Assembly (NCBI RefSeq): GCF_020176715.1
Contig: NZ_JAIVMF010000012.1
Coordinates: 62,001 to 126,000, forward strand
Direction: 5' to 3'
Length of the DNA stretch: 64,000 nt
Source: Stappia stellulata
Lineage (GTDB): Bacteria; Pseudomonadota; Alphaproteobacteria; Rhizobiales; Stappiaceae
In this document: one piece after another, positions 22,379-31,016 of the stretch
How positions within the stretch are numbered: position 1 is the stretch's first letter
Layout of the letters: the number at the start of each line of letters is the position of its first letter
The notes under the pieces: model-generated
What the model saw: the letters and a program-made list of their open reading frames with translations, nothing else
Database searches by the model: none
Told to the model about the DNA's origin: nothing
Position numbers and translations under genes: made by a program

Positions 22379-23815
22379 TCAGAGGCCGCTGCTGCCGTCG
22401 CTTCCGATGAAGGCGATGCGCAGCATGTTGGTCGATCCGGGCGTGCCGAAGGGGACGCCGGCGGTGGTGATGATGCGCTGGCCGGGCTTTGCGAGCTCTT
22501 CCTGGAAGGAAATCCGGCAGGCGCGATCGACCATGTCGTTCTCGTCCTTGGCGTCATCGCTGACTACGCAGTGCAGCCCCCAGGCGAGCGCAAGGCGCCG
22601 CGCGGTTTCCAGCACCGGCGAAATCACGATCACCGGAACCGCCGGGCGTTCGCGCGCGGCGCGCAGGCCGGTGGCGCCCGACGTCGTGTAGCAAACCACG
22701 GCCGCCAGGTTCAGCGTCTCGGCGATCTGGCGGGCAGCGGCCGCGATGGCGTCGGCGCCGGTGGGCTCCGGCTCCTGGCGCTGGCCATGAATGATGGCGC
22801 GGTAGTTCGGGTCGCGCTCCACTTCGCCGGCAATGCGATCCATGGTCTCGACCGCTTCGACCGGGAAATCGCCGGCGGCCGATTCGGCCGAGAGCATGAC
22901 CGCGTCGGCACCTTCGAAGACGGCCGTTGCCACATCGGAGACCTCGGCGCGGGTCGGGACCGGCGCGGTGATCATCGATTCCAGCATCTGCGTCGCCACG
23001 ACGACCGGCTTGCCGGCCTTGCGGCAGGCGCGCACGATCTGCTTCTGCAGGCCGGGCACGCGTTCCAGCGGCATCTCGACGCCGAGATCGCCGCGCGCCA
23101 CCATCAGCGCGTCGGAGAGGTCGATGATCTCGGCAAGGCGCTCGATCGCCTGCGGTTTTTCGATCTTGGCGAGAATGCCGGCCCGGCCGCGCGTCACCTT
23201 GCGCACTTCGGCCAGATCGTCCGGGCGCTGGATGAAGGAGAGCGCGACCCAGTCGACGCCGGCCTTGAGGGCCGCGTCCAGGTCCTTGCTGTCCTTCGGG
23301 GTCAGCGCGCCGACCGGAATTTCGGTGTCGGGAACGCTGACACCCTTGCGGTTGGAGAGCTTGCCGCCGACCTCGACCGTGGTCGTGGCGTGTTTGGCAT
23401 CGCAGCTCTGCACGCGCAGGCGGATCTTGCCGTCGTCGAGCAGCAGGCGGTGGCCCGGCTCGAGCGCTTCCAGGATTTCACGGTGAGGCAGGTGCACGCG
23501 GCTTGCCGAACCCGGCTTGGGGTCGCTGTCGAGCGTGAAGGTCGCGCCGTTCTCGAGCACCGCGCTGTCGCCCTCGAAGGTGCCGACGCGCAGCTTGGGT
23601 CCCTGGAGATCGGCGAGGATGCCGATCGGCCGGCCGACCTTGGTCTCGATGTCGCGGATCGTCCTGACCAGCGTGTTGAGCCGGTCGTGATCCGCATGGC
23701 TCATGTTGATGCGGAAGACGTCGGCGCCGGCCAGGAAGAGTTTTTCGATTGTCGCGGGGTCCGATGAAGAGGGTCCGAGTGTTGCAAGTATCTTGACCCG
23801 TCTGTCACGCTTCAT
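22379..23815 (-). CDS. pyk: pyruvate kinase
   Basis: Converts phosphoenolpyruvate and ADP to pyruvate and ATP. Start ATG 23815 (MKRDRRVKILATLGPSSSD), 478 residues, normal. Motifs: FRINMSHADHD, ILAKIEKPQAIERLAEII (active-site Lys and Glu), MVARGDLGVEMP, KPVVVATQMLESM, and the C-terminal allosteric domain. The start overlaps the stop of the DUF1036 gene as ATGA, implying translational coupling in the order gckA, DUF1036, pyk. Confidence 0.97.
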   Translation of the reverse strand: MKRDRRVKILATLGPSSSDPATIEKLFLAGADVFRINMSHADHDRLNTLVRTIRDIETKVGRPIGILADLQGPKLRVGTFEGDSAVLENGATFTLDSDPKPGSASRVHLPHREILEALEPGHRLLLDDGKIRLRVQSCDAKHATTTVEVGGKLSNRKGVSVPDTEIPVGALTPKDSKDLDAALKAGVDWVALSFIQRPDDLAEVRKVTRGRAGILAKIEKPQAIERLAEIIDLSDALMVARGDLGVEMPLERVPGLQKQIVRACRKAGKPVVVATQMLESMITAPVPTRAEVSDVATAVFEGADAVMLSAESAAGDFPVEAVETMDRIAGEVERDPNYRAIIHGQRQEPEPTGADAIAAAARQIAETLNLAAVVCYTTSGATGLRAARERPAVPVIVISPVLETARRLALAWGLHCVVSDDAKDENDMVDRACRISFQEELAKPGQRIITTAGVPFGTPGSTNMLRIAFIGSDGSSGL

Positions 23816-24306
23816 CGTCCACCCGTTCCTGTTTGTACCGGCTCCGTCAGCTGGACAGTCCAACTGCTCTGCTCGCCTGTATCGATTTCGAAGAATCCCG
23901 TGCGCTCGAATCCGCGCGCGACGCAATCCTCAATGCCTGAGATGGTGAATTCCTTCTCGCGGGTGCACATGAATGCACGTCCGCCCCATTCACCGAACTG
24001 GTCGTAGTCGACTGCATAGATATAATAGAACCGAGACACCAGCGACCCCGCCACCAGGGTTTCGCAGGAGTTCGCCGGCAGGTTCCACCACCCTTCGGTG
24101 ACCCAGTCGTCATTCTCGCGGTAGCCGATTGCAACGCCGACCTGACTCTCGGTCTTGTTGCATAGCCGAAGCTCGGCCTGCGCCGGAGAGGCGGAGAACA
24201 GCGAAAGAAAAACCGTTAGAAGCGCTGCCAAGCCGACAGGAGCTCCTCCCCACCGGAGCTTGCGTGTCGCCGTGGTGCGCAGATGCCTTGCGGCTGTTTT
24301 CATCAT
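23812..24306 (-). CDS. DUF1036 family exported protein
   Basis: 164 residues. A long basic N-region, then the hydrophobic stretch VGLAALLTVFLSLFSASPAQA, gives a signal peptide. The domain begins LRLCNKTESQVGVAIGYREN and contains the paired Cys and many aromatic residues typical of DUF1036 (WWNLPANSCETL, FYYIYAVDYDQFGEW). Function unknown; periplasmic location predicted. It sits between glycerate kinase (34-base gap) and pyruvate kinase (4-base overlap) in one operon, an unexplained placement for an exported protein. Confidence 0.88.
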   Translation of the reverse strand: MMKTAARHLRTTATRKLRWGGAPVGLAALLTVFLSLFSASPAQAELRLCNKTESQVGVAIGYRENDDWVTEGWWNLPANSCETLVAGSLVSRFYYIYAVDYDQFGEWGGRAFMCTREKEFTISGIEDCVARGFERTGFFEIDTGEQSSWTVQLTEPVQTGTGGR

Positions 24307-24339
24307 GCGATTTCTCGTGCCACGACCATGCGCGTCATC

Positions 24340-25668
24340 TTATGGCCGACGGGCTTCAGGCTTGTCAATGATGACAGCCCTGAAGTCATTGACGTTGGTG
24401 TAGGTCGGCCCAGGTCGAAGAAGATCATTCAGGGCCCCGAAAAAGCCTGTGCTGTCGTTTCTCGCTAAAAATGCGGCGGCATCATGACCTTCGGCCCGTG
24501 CCCGGCTAAGCGTCGTCGGATCGACAAGCGCGCCGGCCGGGTCATCCGCGGCACCGGACCCGCCATCGGTGCCGTCGGTGTCGCCGGCGACCGCGAAAAT
24601 ATCGGGATGTCCGTCGAGCGCGACAGCAAGCGCCAGCGCATACTCCTGGTTGGGCCCGCCGCGCCCGTCGCCGCGCAGGGTCACCGTCAGTTCGCCCCCC
24701 GACAGCAGCACGCAGCGCCGGCCTTCTTCCGCGAGGGCGATGGCGCGCGCGGCATGGGCGGCGGCCACCTCCGAGGCCTCGCCCTCCAGGCTGTCGCCGA
24801 GAAGGATCGCCTCGTATCCCATGTCGCGAGCCGCCTGTGCGGCAGCTTCAAGCGACAATGCCGGCCGCGCGACGATCTCGAACCGCGTGTCGTCGAACAG
24901 GGGATCTCCGGGCTTGGGCGTCTCGTTGCGGGGATCGGCGAGAGCCGCGACGATGCTTGCCGGCGGGTTCGGAACGTAGCGGGCGAGAAGCGCCCGGGCG
25001 TCGGCGAGGGTCGAGGGGTCGGGGAGCGTCGGTCCGGAGGCGATCGCGATGGCCTCGTCGTTCGGGACGTCGGAGACCGCAAGGGTGGTCATCAGGGACC
25101 CTGCCCCGCGCGCAGCGGCCAGGCGCCCGCCCTTGATGCGCGACAGGTGCCGGCGAAGCGTGTTGATCTCGTCGATGGCCGCGCCCGAGCGCAACAGCGC
25201 CCGCGTGACCGCCTGTTTGTCGGCCAGCGAGACGCCGGTGACCGGCGCGACCCAATTGGCCGATCCGCCACCGGACAAGAGCACCACGATCCGGTCGCCC
25301 GGTCGGGCGCCGGCGGCAATCTCGAGGCATTTCGCCGTGCCCTCGACGCCGGCTGAATCGGGAACGGGATGCCCGGCCTCGATCACCGGGATGTGGCGTG
25401 TCGGCCGGGCATAGCCGTGGCGGGTCACGCACAGGCCGGTCAGACGGTCGGGAGACAGGCCGTGCTCGTCGAGATAGACGCGTTCCGCCACCGCCGTCAT
25501 CGCGCCGGCGGCCTTGCCGGCGGCCAGCAGGAGGATGCGGCCGTTGGTCTCCGCAGGAGGCAGATGCTGGGGCAGGCAGTTCTCCGCCCGGGCGGCGGCG
25601 ACGGCTGCCTCGAACAGGCGCGTCAGCCGTGTGCGCATGAGATCTGTGTGTTGCATGTGCTGCGACAT
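24340..25668 (-). CDS. gckA: glycerate 2-kinase, MOFRL family (often mislabelled hydroxypyruvate reductase)
   Basis: Phosphorylates D-glycerate to 2-phosphoglycerate, feeding enolase and pyruvate kinase; it acts in the serine cycle or glyoxylate and tartrate use. Start chosen at ATG 25668 (MSQHMQHTDL); ATG 25656 or 25638 are also possible. 442 residues. Motifs: LLAAGKAAGAM, VLLSGGGSANWVAP, INTLRRHLSRIKGGRLA, SDVPNDEAIAIASGP, and C-terminal MOFRL block GGPNQEYALALA plus AVAGDTDGTDG. Leads the operon with DUF1036 and pyk, which suits a lower-glycolysis role. Confidence 0.9.
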   Translation of the reverse strand: MSQHMQHTDLMRTRLTRLFEAAVAAARAENCLPQHLPPAETNGRILLLAAGKAAGAMTAVAERVYLDEHGLSPDRLTGLCVTRHGYARPTRHIPVIEAGHPVPDSAGVEGTAKCLEIAAGARPGDRIVVLLSGGGSANWVAPVTGVSLADKQAVTRALLRSGAAIDEINTLRRHLSRIKGGRLAAARGAGSLMTTLAVSDVPNDEAIAIASGPTLPDPSTLADARALLARYVPNPPASIVAALADPRNETPKPGDPLFDDTRFEIVARPALSLEAAAQAARDMGYEAILLGDSLEGEASEVAAAHAARAIALAEEGRRCVLLSGGELTVTLRGDGRGGPNQEYALALAVALDGHPDIFAVAGDTDGTDGGSGAADDPAGALVDPTTLSRARAEGHDAAAFLARNDSTGFFGALNDLLRPGPTYTNVNDFRAVIIDKPEARRP

Positions 25669-25824
25669 CCGGAGCCTGGATCTTTCTGCCTGATCGATTC
25701 GCGCGATTTGGCACAACCTTAGGGAAGGGAGGTGGCCCTGTCTCCCCCGAGTTTCCCGGCCAAGGTCCGATTTCAGGCGTTGCGGACCTTGCGCGGGGCC
25801 GGTGCTTTGTCCCATATCGGTGGC

Positions 25825-26640
25825 ATGACAGCGCCTGCATCCCTTCCCCCCGCGCCGCACCCGGATACCTCCCCGGTCGAGCAGAATTCCGGCGATCCGC
25901 AAAGTGGCCTGCTGATCCTGTGCGATCATGCGGGCAATGCGGTTCCGCGCGCCTATGGAAACCTCGGGCTGCCGCCGGCGGAATTCGAGCGCCACATCGC
26001 CTATGACATCGGCGTGCGGGCGCTGACCTTCGCGCTCGCCCGCGCGCTGAAGGCTCCGGCGGTGCTGTCGACCTTCTCGCGCCTGATGATCGATCCGAAC
26101 CGCGGCGAGGACGATCCCACGCTGATCATGCGCCTGTCCGACGGGGCGGTGGTGCCGGGAAATGCCCGGCATGATGCGGCCGAGCGCGAACGGCGCCTGG
26201 CCGCCTATCACCGGCCCTATCACGCGGCAATCGCCGAGCGGATCGATGCCGCGATTGCCTTAGGGCGCCCGCCGGCGATCCTGTCGGTGCACAGTTTCAC
26301 GCCCGTGTGGCGCGGCGTGCCGCGGCCCTGGCATGCCGGGGTGCTGTGGGACAGCGATCCGCGGTTCGCCCTGCCGCTGCTCGACCGCCTGCGGGCGGAG
26401 CCGGATCTCGTCGTCGGCGACAATGAACCGTATGACGGCGCGCTGAAGAACGACTGCATGTATCGGCACGGCACCGCGCGCGGGCTTGCCCATGCGCTGC
26501 TGGAGGTGCGCCAGGATCTGATCGGCGATGCCGCCGGCGTCGCGGCCTGGGCGGCGCGCCTGGAGCCGATGGTGCGGCGGTTGCTGGACACGCTCCCCGA
26601 ACTCGGGGAGATCAGGCATTACGGTTCGCGCAGCGACTGA
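25825..26640 (+). CDS. N-formylglutamate amidohydrolase family protein (second member)
   Basis: 271 residues from ATG 25825 (MTAPASLPPAPHPDTSP). Motifs: LLILCDHAGNAVPRAYGNLG, HIAYDIGVRAL, DPNRGEDDPTLIMRLSDG and ILSVHSFTPVWRG. This is the shorter subgroup, clearly diverged from the one at 18262-19152, and its exact substrate may differ. Divergent from the glycerate-kinase operon and followed by the DUF1244 gene 47 bases on. Confidence 0.85.
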   Translation: MTAPASLPPAPHPDTSPVEQNSGDPQSGLLILCDHAGNAVPRAYGNLGLPPAEFERHIAYDIGVRALTFALARALKAPAVLSTFSRLMIDPNRGEDDPTLIMRLSDGAVVPGNARHDAAERERRLAAYHRPYHAAIAERIDAAIALGRPPAILSVHSFTPVWRGVPRPWHAGVLWDSDPRFALPLLDRLRAEPDLVVGDNEPYDGALKNDCMYRHGTARGLAHALLEVRQDLIGDAAGVAAWAARLEPMVRRLLDTLPELGEIRHYGSRSD

Positions 26641-26687
26641 CGGACCGGCCCCTCGCATTTTCTCACGATCCACCCCTGGAGGATGTC

Positions 26688-26993
26688 ATGGCTGAACTCG
26701 ACGACATGAAACGCATCGAACTGGAAGCAGCGGTGTTTCGCCGCCTGGTCTCGCATCTGCGCAACCGCACCGACGTGCAGAATATCGACATGATGAATCT
26801 CGCCGGTTTTTGCCGCAACTGCCTGTCCAACTGGTATGTGGATGCGGCCCGCGAGGACGGGCTCGACCTCGACAAGGAGGCCGCGCGCGAAATCGTCTAC
26901 GGCATGCCCTATGCCGAGTGGAAGGCCAAGCATCAGACCGAGGCAACGCCGGAACAGGCCGCGGCCTTCGAGAAATCCAAACCGCACGGCTGA
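26688..26993 (+). CDS. DUF1244 family small protein
   Basis: 101 residues with a strong ribosome-binding site (GGAGG). The family core LVSHLRNRTDVQNIDMMNLA and GFCRNCLSNWYVDAA, with two close cysteines, is intact. Compact, helical and predicted cytosolic. Function unknown. Follows the amidohydrolase gene and may be co-transcribed with it. Confidence 0.9.
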   Translation: MAELDDMKRIELEAAVFRRLVSHLRNRTDVQNIDMMNLAGFCRNCLSNWYVDAAREDGLDLDKEAAREIVYGMPYAEWKAKHQTEATPEQAAAFEKSKPHG

Positions 26994-27137
26994 TCTCTGG
27001 GGAGGTCGTGTGCATAAGCGTTCCGTATTCGTTCACGGAGCTTGAATTCGCCGTAAAATGCGCGCAAGCAGGGTTTTGCGCCGTTACCGGCTCCCCACAT
27101 TCGAACCATGTTTCAAACGATCAAGGAGTGTTCATCC

Positions 27138-27401
27138 ATGTCCGATCCAGGCGGTGTTGCCGGCGACCAGTTGCGTGCCTTTGTCGAGCGCATCGAGCGT
27201 CTCGAAGAGGAAAAGAAGGTCATCGCCGACGACATCAAGGATGTCTATGCGGAGGCCAAGGGCACAGGCTTCGACGTGAAGATCCTGCGCAAGATCATTT
27301 CGCTTCGCAAGAAGCAGCCGCACGAGCGCGAGGAAGAGGAAGCGATCCTCGATCTCTACATGCATGCGCTCGGCATGGCGGGACCGGCAAACGACGCGTA
27401 A
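27138..27401 (+). CDS. gapR: GapR nucleoid-associated protein (DUF2312)
   Basis: In Caulobacter GapR binds overtwisted AT-rich DNA ahead of replication and transcription and stimulates topoisomerases. The start is ATG 27138 ([20 protein letters not shown]), 9 bases after AAGGAG; 87 residues, the family length. The long helix [20 protein letters not shown] and the basic DNA-gripping segment [12 protein letters not shown] are fully conserved. Single gene ending at a strong terminator. Confidence 0.95.
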   Translation: MSDPGGVAGDQLRAFVERIERLEEEKKVIADDIKDVYAEAKGTGFDVKILRKIISLRKKQPHEREEEEAILDLYMHALGMAGPANDA

Positions 27402-27427
27402 GCTCCGCCTGCCCGGAGGGAAAAGAA

Positions 27428-27462
27428 AACGCGGCGCCCGAGGGATCGGGCGCCGCGTTTTT
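27428..27462. terminator. bidirectional terminator between gapR and pntB
   Basis: AACGCGGCGCCCG (27428-27440) pairs with CGGGCGCCGCGTT (27447-27459), followed by more T. A-rich sequence before the stem also gives a T-run on the minus strand. Confidence 0.82.
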
Positions 27463-27518
27463 CGTTTCTGCAAGAATGCCTTCGCCCTGCGGCGCCGGGC
27501 GCCGCAGGGGAGGGAGGA

Positions 27519-28916
27519 TCACATCGCCTTGACGATACCCTCGGTCATCTTCTTGGCATCGCCGAAGAGCATCATCGTCTTGTCCAGGAAGAACAGCTCG
27601 TTCTGGATGCCGGCATAGCCGGAGCCCATGCCGCGCTTGACGAAGAGCACCGTGCCGGCCTTGTCGACATCGAGGATCGGCATGCCGTAGATCGGCGACT
27701 GCGGATCGTCGCGGGCGGCCGGGTTGGTCACGTCGTTGGCGCCGATGACATAGACGACATCGGCCTGGGAGAACTCGGAGTTGATGTCCTCCAGTTCGAA
27801 GACCTCGTCATAGGGCACCTGCGCCTCGGCCAGAAGCACGTTCATGTGGCCGGGCATGCGACCGGCGACTGGGTGAATGGCATATTTCACCTCGACGCCT
27901 TCTTCCTTCAACGTGTCGGCCAGCTCGCGCAGCGCGTGCTGCGCCTGGGCAACCGCCATGCCGTAGCCGGGCACGATGATGACCTTGCTGGCGTTCTTCA
28001 TGATGAAGGCGGCGTCTTCCGCCGAGCCCTGCTTCACGGGGCGCTCTTCCGCACCGCCACCGGCCGCCGCGACGCTGTCGCCGCCGAAGCCGCCGAGGAT
28101 GACGGAAATGAAGGAGCGGTTCATGCCCTTGCACATGATGTAGGACAGGATCGCACCCGAGGAGCCGACCAGCGCGCCGACGACGATCAGCGCCATGTTG
28201 CCCAGCGTGAAGCCGATGCCGGCCGCGGCCCAACCCGAATAGGAGTTGAGCATGGAAACCACCACCGGCATGTCGGCACCGCCGATCGGGATGATGATCA
28301 GCCCGCCGAAGATCAGCGACAGGATCACGATCATCCAGAAGACCGTATGGCTTTCGCCCTGCACGAACACGACGATGAGCACGACGATCAGGAGCGCCAG
28401 GCCGGCGTTGATGGCATGGCGCATCGGCAGCATGATCGGCGCGCCCGACATGCGGCCGTCAAGCTTGGCGAAGGCGATGACCGAACCGGTGAAGGTGATC
28501 GCGCCGATGGCGACGCCGATCGACATTTCCACCAGGCTTGCGCCCGGGATCTGGCCGGTGACGCCGATGCCGAAGGCCTGCGGCGCGTAAAGCGCACCGG
28601 CGGCGACGAACACGGCGGCCATGCCGACGAGCGAGTGGAAGGCGGCCACCAGCTGGGGCATGGCGGTCATCGGCACCCGCTTGGCGGTGACGGCGCCGAT
28701 GGCGCCGCCGATGCCGAGACCCGCGAGGATCATCAGCAGACCGCCCGCGCCGGGTGCTGCTGTGAGCAGCGTCGTGGCGATGGCGATGGCCATGCCGGTC
28801 ATGCCGAGGAAGTTGCCCTGGCGCGACGTCTCCGGGCTGGACAGCCCGCGCAGCGCAAGGATGAAGAGAACGGCCGAAATCACATAGAGGACGGCCGTGA
28901 CATTGGCGGAAAGCAT
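27519..28916 (-). CDS. pntB: NAD(P) transhydrogenase subunit beta
   Basis: Membrane and NADP(H)-binding subunit of the proton-translocating transhydrogenase, which uses the proton gradient to make NADPH from NADH. 465 residues. The N-terminal half is about nine membrane helices (YVISAVLFILALRGLSSPET onward); the C-terminal domain III has VIIVPGYGMAVAQAQHAL, AIHPVAGRMPGHMNVLLAEA and VIGANDVTNPAARDDP. Last gene of the coxIV-pntAA-pntAB-pntB set, 12 bases after pntAB. Confidence 0.97.
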   Translation of the reverse strand: MLSANVTAVLYVISAVLFILALRGLSSPETSRQGNFLGMTGMAIAIATTLLTAAPGAGGLLMILAGLGIGGAIGAVTAKRVPMTAMPQLVAAFHSLVGMAAVFVAAGALYAPQAFGIGVTGQIPGASLVEMSIGVAIGAITFTGSVIAFAKLDGRMSGAPIMLPMRHAINAGLALLIVVLIVVFVQGESHTVFWMIVILSLIFGGLIIIPIGGADMPVVVSMLNSYSGWAAAGIGFTLGNMALIVVGALVGSSGAILSYIMCKGMNRSFISVILGGFGGDSVAAAGGGAEERPVKQGSAEDAAFIMKNASKVIIVPGYGMAVAQAQHALRELADTLKEEGVEVKYAIHPVAGRMPGHMNVLLAEAQVPYDEVFELEDINSEFSQADVVYVIGANDVTNPAARDDPQSPIYGMPILDVDKAGTVLFVKRGMGSGYAGIQNELFFLDKTMMLFGDAKKMTEGIVKAM

Positions 28917-28928
28917 GTGTCCGGCCTC

Positions 28929-29405
28929 CTATTTCTGCTTTTTCTTGTACATGGCGAGCATGCGCTGGGTGACCAGGAAGCCACCGAAGATGTTCACGCT
29001 GGCCATGATCAGGGCGATGAAGCCGAAGCCGCGCGCGTAGCCCGCGCCCTCGGCCGCCAGGTCGACGCCGACGGCGAGCAACGCGCCGACGACGATGACG
29101 CTCGAAATGGCGTTGGTGACCGACATCAGCGGCGTGTGCAGGGCCGGCGTCACCGACCAGACCACGTAGTAGCCGACGAAGATCGCCAGCACGAAGATCG
29201 TGAACTGGAAGACGAAGGGATCGATCGCTCCGCCGGTGGCCGCCGAGGCGGCCTGAGCGAGCGTGTCTCCCATCCCGCTGGCGAGCTGGTCGGCGTAGCC
29301 TTTGGCGGCATCCGCCGCCGCCTGCGCGGTCTCGGCCGCATCGCGGGCCGTTTCGGCCGCGGCCCTGGCGCGTTCGAGCGCTTCAGTGGCGTTTTGTTCC
29401 GTCAT
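28929..29405 (-). CDS. pntAB: NAD(P) transhydrogenase subunit alpha, membrane part
   Basis: Carries the membrane helices that in E. coli are fused to PntA. 158 residues: an Ala/Glu-rich N-terminal helix of about 45 residues with near-heptad repeats ([20 protein letters not shown]), then three to four membrane segments ([52 protein letters not shown]). The long charged extension is common in this order. Lies 12 bases from both neighbours. Confidence 0.94.
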   Translation of the reverse strand: MTEQNATEALERARAAAETARDAAETAQAAADAAKGYADQLASGMGDTLAQAASAATGGAIDPFVFQFTIFVLAIFVGYYVVWSVTPALHTPLMSVTNAISSVIVVGALLAVGVDLAAEGAGYARGFGFIALIMASVNIFGGFLVTQRMLAMYKKKQK

Positions 29406-29417
29406 CTGGACCCCCTC

Positions 29418-30557
29418 TTACTTGGTGTCCGGCGCAAACGCCGGGTGCACGACCTGACCGTCGCGGGTCAGGACGGTCGCCTTGACGAGTTCATCGTCCC
29501 AGTTGACCGCGATCGCCTTGGCTTCCTTGTCGACGAGCGTCTCGGCGAAGGCGACGAGGTTCTTGGCGTAAAGCGCGGAGGCGGAGGCAGCGATCCGGCC
29601 GGGAACGTTCAGATGGCCGATGATCTTGACCTCGCCGGACTTGGCGATCTTGCCGGCCTTGGATCCCTCGACGTTGCCGCCGCGCTCCACCGCAAGATCG
29701 ACGACCACCGAACCGGGCTTCATCGAGGCGACCATCTCCTTGCTGATCAGCTTGGGAGCCGGCCGTCCGGGAATGAGCGCCGTGGTGATGACGATGTCCT
29801 GCTTGGCGATATGGGCCGCGACCAGCTCGTTCTGCTTCTTCTGGTACTCGGCCGACATTTCCTTGGCGTAGCCGCCGGCGGTCTCGGCCTGCTTGAACTC
29901 GTCGTCCTCGACGGCGACGAATTTCGCACCGAGCGATTCCACCTGTTCCTTGGCGGCGGGGCGCACGTCGGTCGCGCTGACCACGGCGCCGAGCCGGCGG
30001 GCGGTGGCGATGGCCTGGAGGCCGGCGACGCCCGCGCCCATGACGAAGACGCGGGCCGCGGGCACGGTGCCGGCGGCGGTCATCATCATCGGCATCGCGC
30101 GGTCGTATTCGGCCGCGGCGTCGATCACCGCCTGGTAACCGGCGAGGTTTGCCTGGGAGGAGAGCACGTCCATCACCTGCGCACGGGTGATGCGCGGCAT
30201 GAATTCCATCGCGAAGGCGGAGATCCCGGCCTTGGCCATGGCTTTGACCTCGTCTTCGTGGCCGTAGGGATCCATGCTGGCGATGACGATGGCGCCCTTC
30301 TTCATCAGGGCCAGTTCGTCCGCGGAGGGACGACGGACCTTGAGGACGACATCCGCGTCGGCAAGCGTTGCCTTGGCGTCGGCGGTCAGCGTCGCGCCGG
30401 CTGCCTCATAGTCGGCATCGACGATCCGCGACAGGGTGCCGGCACCCTTCTCGACGGCGACGTCAAAGCCGAGGGACACGAATTTCTTGACGGTATCGGG
30501 CGTGGCGGCGACGCGCGGTTCCCCTGCCTCGCTTTCGCGGGGCACTGCGAGTTTCAT
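29418..30557 (-). CDS. pntAA: NAD(P) transhydrogenase subunit alpha, NAD-binding part
   Basis: Cytosolic domain I, which binds NAD(H). 379 residues. MKLAVPRESEAGEPRVAATP at the N-terminus and VFVMGAGVAGLQAIATARRL (Rossmann glycine loop) are diagnostic; the mobile loop and GSVVVDLAVERGGNVE are intact. Split alpha subunits are the normal form in Hyphomicrobiales. Preceded by the aa3-oxidase subunit IV gene. Confidence 0.97.
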   Translation of the reverse strand: MKLAVPRESEAGEPRVAATPDTVKKFVSLGFDVAVEKGAGTLSRIVDADYEAAGATLTADAKATLADADVVLKVRRPSADELALMKKGAIVIASMDPYGHEDEVKAMAKAGISAFAMEFMPRITRAQVMDVLSSQANLAGYQAVIDAAAEYDRAMPMMMTAAGTVPAARVFVMGAGVAGLQAIATARRLGAVVSATDVRPAAKEQVESLGAKFVAVEDDEFKQAETAGGYAKEMSAEYQKKQNELVAAHIAKQDIVITTALIPGRPAPKLISKEMVASMKPGSVVVDLAVERGGNVEGSKAGKIAKSGEVKIIGHLNVPGRIAASASALYAKNLVAFAETLVDKEAKAIAVNWDDELVKATVLTRDGQVVHPAFAPDTK

Positions 30558-30605
30558 CGGCTGTCTCCTCCCAGTCTCAAATGGATGTGAATGTCAGGCG
30601 GCGCA

Positions 30606-30890
30606 TCACGCCATGGTGACGATTGCGAGAAGCCCGGAAATCAGCGTGATCACCGCAGACGGGATCCAGCCGTTGGCACCGGCGAAGAGGCCCACGCCCG
30701 CGGCAACCAGCGTCGCGATCATCAAGACGGTTCCGAAGAACACGGCCGCGCCGCTGCCCATGGTCAGCATCAGCAGGCAGATCATCACGTTGATCATCGC
30801 GACGACGCCGACTTTCGAGAAGTTCAGGAAGCCGGTGTAGGTGCGCTCGTGTTCTGCGTAGTCCATTGCCGGGGATGTCTGATCGGACAT
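30606..30890 (-). CDS. aa3-type cytochrome c oxidase subunit IV family protein
   Basis: 94 residues: soluble start MSDQTSPAMDYAEHERTYTG, whose YAEHERTY core marks the bacterial aa3 subunit IV family, followed by three hydrophobic segments, whereas the classic subunit has one, so it is a longer variant. Good Shine-Dalgarno (GAGGAAA). Heads the operon with pntAA, linking respiration and transhydrogenase expression; the catalytic oxidase genes are not in the window. Confidence 0.85.
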   Translation of the reverse strand: MSDQTSPAMDYAEHERTYTGFLNFSKVGVVAMINVMICLLMLTMGSGAAVFFGTVLMIATLVAAGVGLFAGANGWIPSAVITLISGLLAIVTMA

Positions 30891-30929
30891 GGTTTCCTCG
30901 TAATTGCCTCGTTCAAGAAGTTGCGGCTA

Positions 30930-30957
30930 CTTATAACAGCTAAGAATGCAACGGCAA
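30930..30957 (-). promoter_or_regulatory. promoter of the coxIV-pnt operon
   Basis: Minus-strand TTGCCG (plus 30952-30957), 16 bases, TATAAG (plus 30930-30935), giving a leader of about 33 bases. Confidence 0.55.
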
Positions 30958-31016
30958 CGCGCTGTTTTGCGGTGCACGCGGACCGATGTGCCGAAACGGA
31001 GCCGGCGCGGGTCCGC

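Noticed and set aside
27846..30590. A 914-codon plus-strand open frame over the pnt genes
   Set aside because: Antisense shadow; His/Asp/Arg-rich composition typical of reversed GC-rich coding sequence.
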